A DNA stretch of 13,892 bases from DASUFH01 sp036274645 (GTDB taxonomy: Bacteria > Acidobacteriota > Terriglobia > 20CM-2-55-15), in NCBI GenBank assembly GCA_036274645.1, contig DASUFH010000299.1, positions 1 to 13,892 on the forward strand. Reading direction: 5' to 3'. A model generated the notes under the pieces. It saw only the letters and a list, made by a program, of their open reading frames with translations. It made no database searches and was not told the DNA's origin. Shown here piece after piece: positions 13,240 through 13,892 of this stretch; positions within the stretch are counted from its first letter, which is position 1; each line of letters opens with the position of its first letter. The position numbers were made by a program, and so were the translations under genes.

Positions 13240-13650
13240 TTAGCTGATGGGTGTTTTGAAGGACGCTTCACCAAGGTTGGCTTCGGCGAACGCGCACCAG
13301 ATCACGACCCTGGCCACGTTTTTCACATACGGCGGCAACGTGATCGACTTGTTGTAGCCGTCATTCTTGATCTTCAGCTTCTGCAAATCGTAGATGACCC
13401 CCTTGGAATCGACGACACGCCAATGGGGATCGGGCGTTTCCGGCACGACGAAGTCGTCGGACAGCGTCAGGACGATCTTGCCGTCCTGTTTCATCGCCGT
13501 CACATAACCGGTGTTGGCCTTCGGTCCGGCAAAAGGGCCACTCCGTTCCGCCTTGTCCAGTCCTCGCGCCAGAGCCGCGCCCGCCGCGACGAACGCCATG
13601 AGCGTCGCCGCAACCAGAATTGCAACCTGTGACTGTCTAACCGTTCTCAT
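13240..13650 (-). CDS. Secreted DM13-domain protein
   Basis: 136 residues with a signal peptide (about 1-29, VAILVAATLMAFVAAGAALA). The rest matches the DM13 layout: TGYVTAMKQDGKIVLTLSDD (48-66), FVVPETPDPHWRVVDSKG, LPPYVKNVARVVIWCAFAE with the near-invariant Cys119, and NLGEASF. DM13 domains have been proposed, from distant similarity and domain partners, to take part in redox or electron-transfer reactions, with the cysteine as a possible cofactor site. The start at ATG 13650 has GGAGAGG about 10 bases upstream. First gene of a same-strand group with the GlcG-cupin and SMP-30 genes, 83 bases before the former. Confidence 0.78.
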   Translation of the reverse strand: MRTVRQSQVAILVAATLMAFVAAGAALARGLDKAERSGPFAGPKANTGYVTAMKQDGKIVLTLSDDFVVPETPDPHWRVVDSKGVIYDLQKLKIKNDGYNKSITLPPYVKNVARVVIWCAFAEANLGEASFKTPIS

Positions 13651-13892
13651 TTGTTTTGACCTCTCCTCGAAAAAGTTTGAATTACGAACCTGAGGATTAG
13701 TCTGAGCAGCCGCCTGGCCGTTACTCCGAACACGCTGGGTTGTTATGCATTCGCCCCTGGAGTTTGGACTTTTGCCGACAGCTTAGGCCAGTGAATTTCA
13801 CGTTTACGTCTGGAATCTGCCGCTTCGTCTCAGTGGATTGACGTACACGAAGTGTGAGTAACGTTATTGAAGCGCGGATTCCCCGCCTTGGC
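13651..13892. other. Upstream region of the DM13 operon; no gene seen
   Basis: 242 bases without a convincing frame on either strand. It must hold the promoter of the minus-strand operon, but I see no clear -35/-10 pair and no copy of the GGGAATA-N21-TTAC motif. Confidence 0.5.

Overview
The window is GC-rich, protein-dense bacterial DNA. Several traits point to an Acidobacteriota-like genome of the Solibacter/Bryobacter type: many ECF sigma factors paired with short HxxxCxxC zinc-finger anti-sigma factors, secreted SMP-30/gluconolactonase and GlcG/cupin proteins, and palindromic intergenic repeats. This taxonomic placement is inference from gene content; no rRNA, tRNA or marker gene is present.

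Left edge (1-544, minus): the 5' part of egtD (ergothioneine histidine methyltransferase) runs off the window. It is preceded by a 108-codon C-terminal remnant of egtB that lacks its iron-binding N-terminal domain. Next (667-1549, plus) come an ECF sigma factor and an overlapping small zinc-finger anti-sigma factor. A complete IS1595-like insertion sequence follows (1622-3160), with 24-bp terminal inverted repeats and an 8-bp target duplication. It carries a C-terminally truncated transposase and three tightly overlapping small passenger ORFs, two of them membrane proteins; one, of 48 codons, is very short. A palindromic repeat unit (3187-3318) separates the IS from the next operon.

Centre (3385-9060): a minus-strand operon of ECF sigma, membrane-anchored zinc-finger anti-sigma and an aquaporin; a plus-strand glgC-like gene (ADP-glucose pyrophosphorylase) broken by a single-base frameshift; and a second minus-strand sigma cluster. 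That cluster contains an unusual fusion of an AhpD/peroxidase-related domain to an ECF sigma factor, its overlapping zinc-finger anti-sigma gene, and a divergent orphan ECF sigma gene. In total there are four sigma factors and three anti-sigma factors in 8.4 kb. The upstream regions of the first two sigma operons share GGGAATA-N21-TTAC, a candidate ECF promoter. The sigma-rich block is bordered on the left by the egtB remnant and on the right by a rhomboid-protease remnant, both missing their 5' parts.

Right part (9107-13892): the rhomboid remnant, a secreted LpqC/PHB-depolymerase-like esterase on the plus strand, a palindromic repeat in the convergent gap, then a minus-strand operon of three secreted proteins: a DM13-domain protein, a GlcG/HbpS-like (DUF336)-cupin fusion, and a two-domain SMP-30/gluconolactonase. 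The last two overlap by 8 nt. This operon looks like a periplasmic small-molecule oxidation or lactone-hydrolysis module, but its substrate cannot be read from sequence.

No CRISPR array, tRNA, rRNA or replication origin was found.
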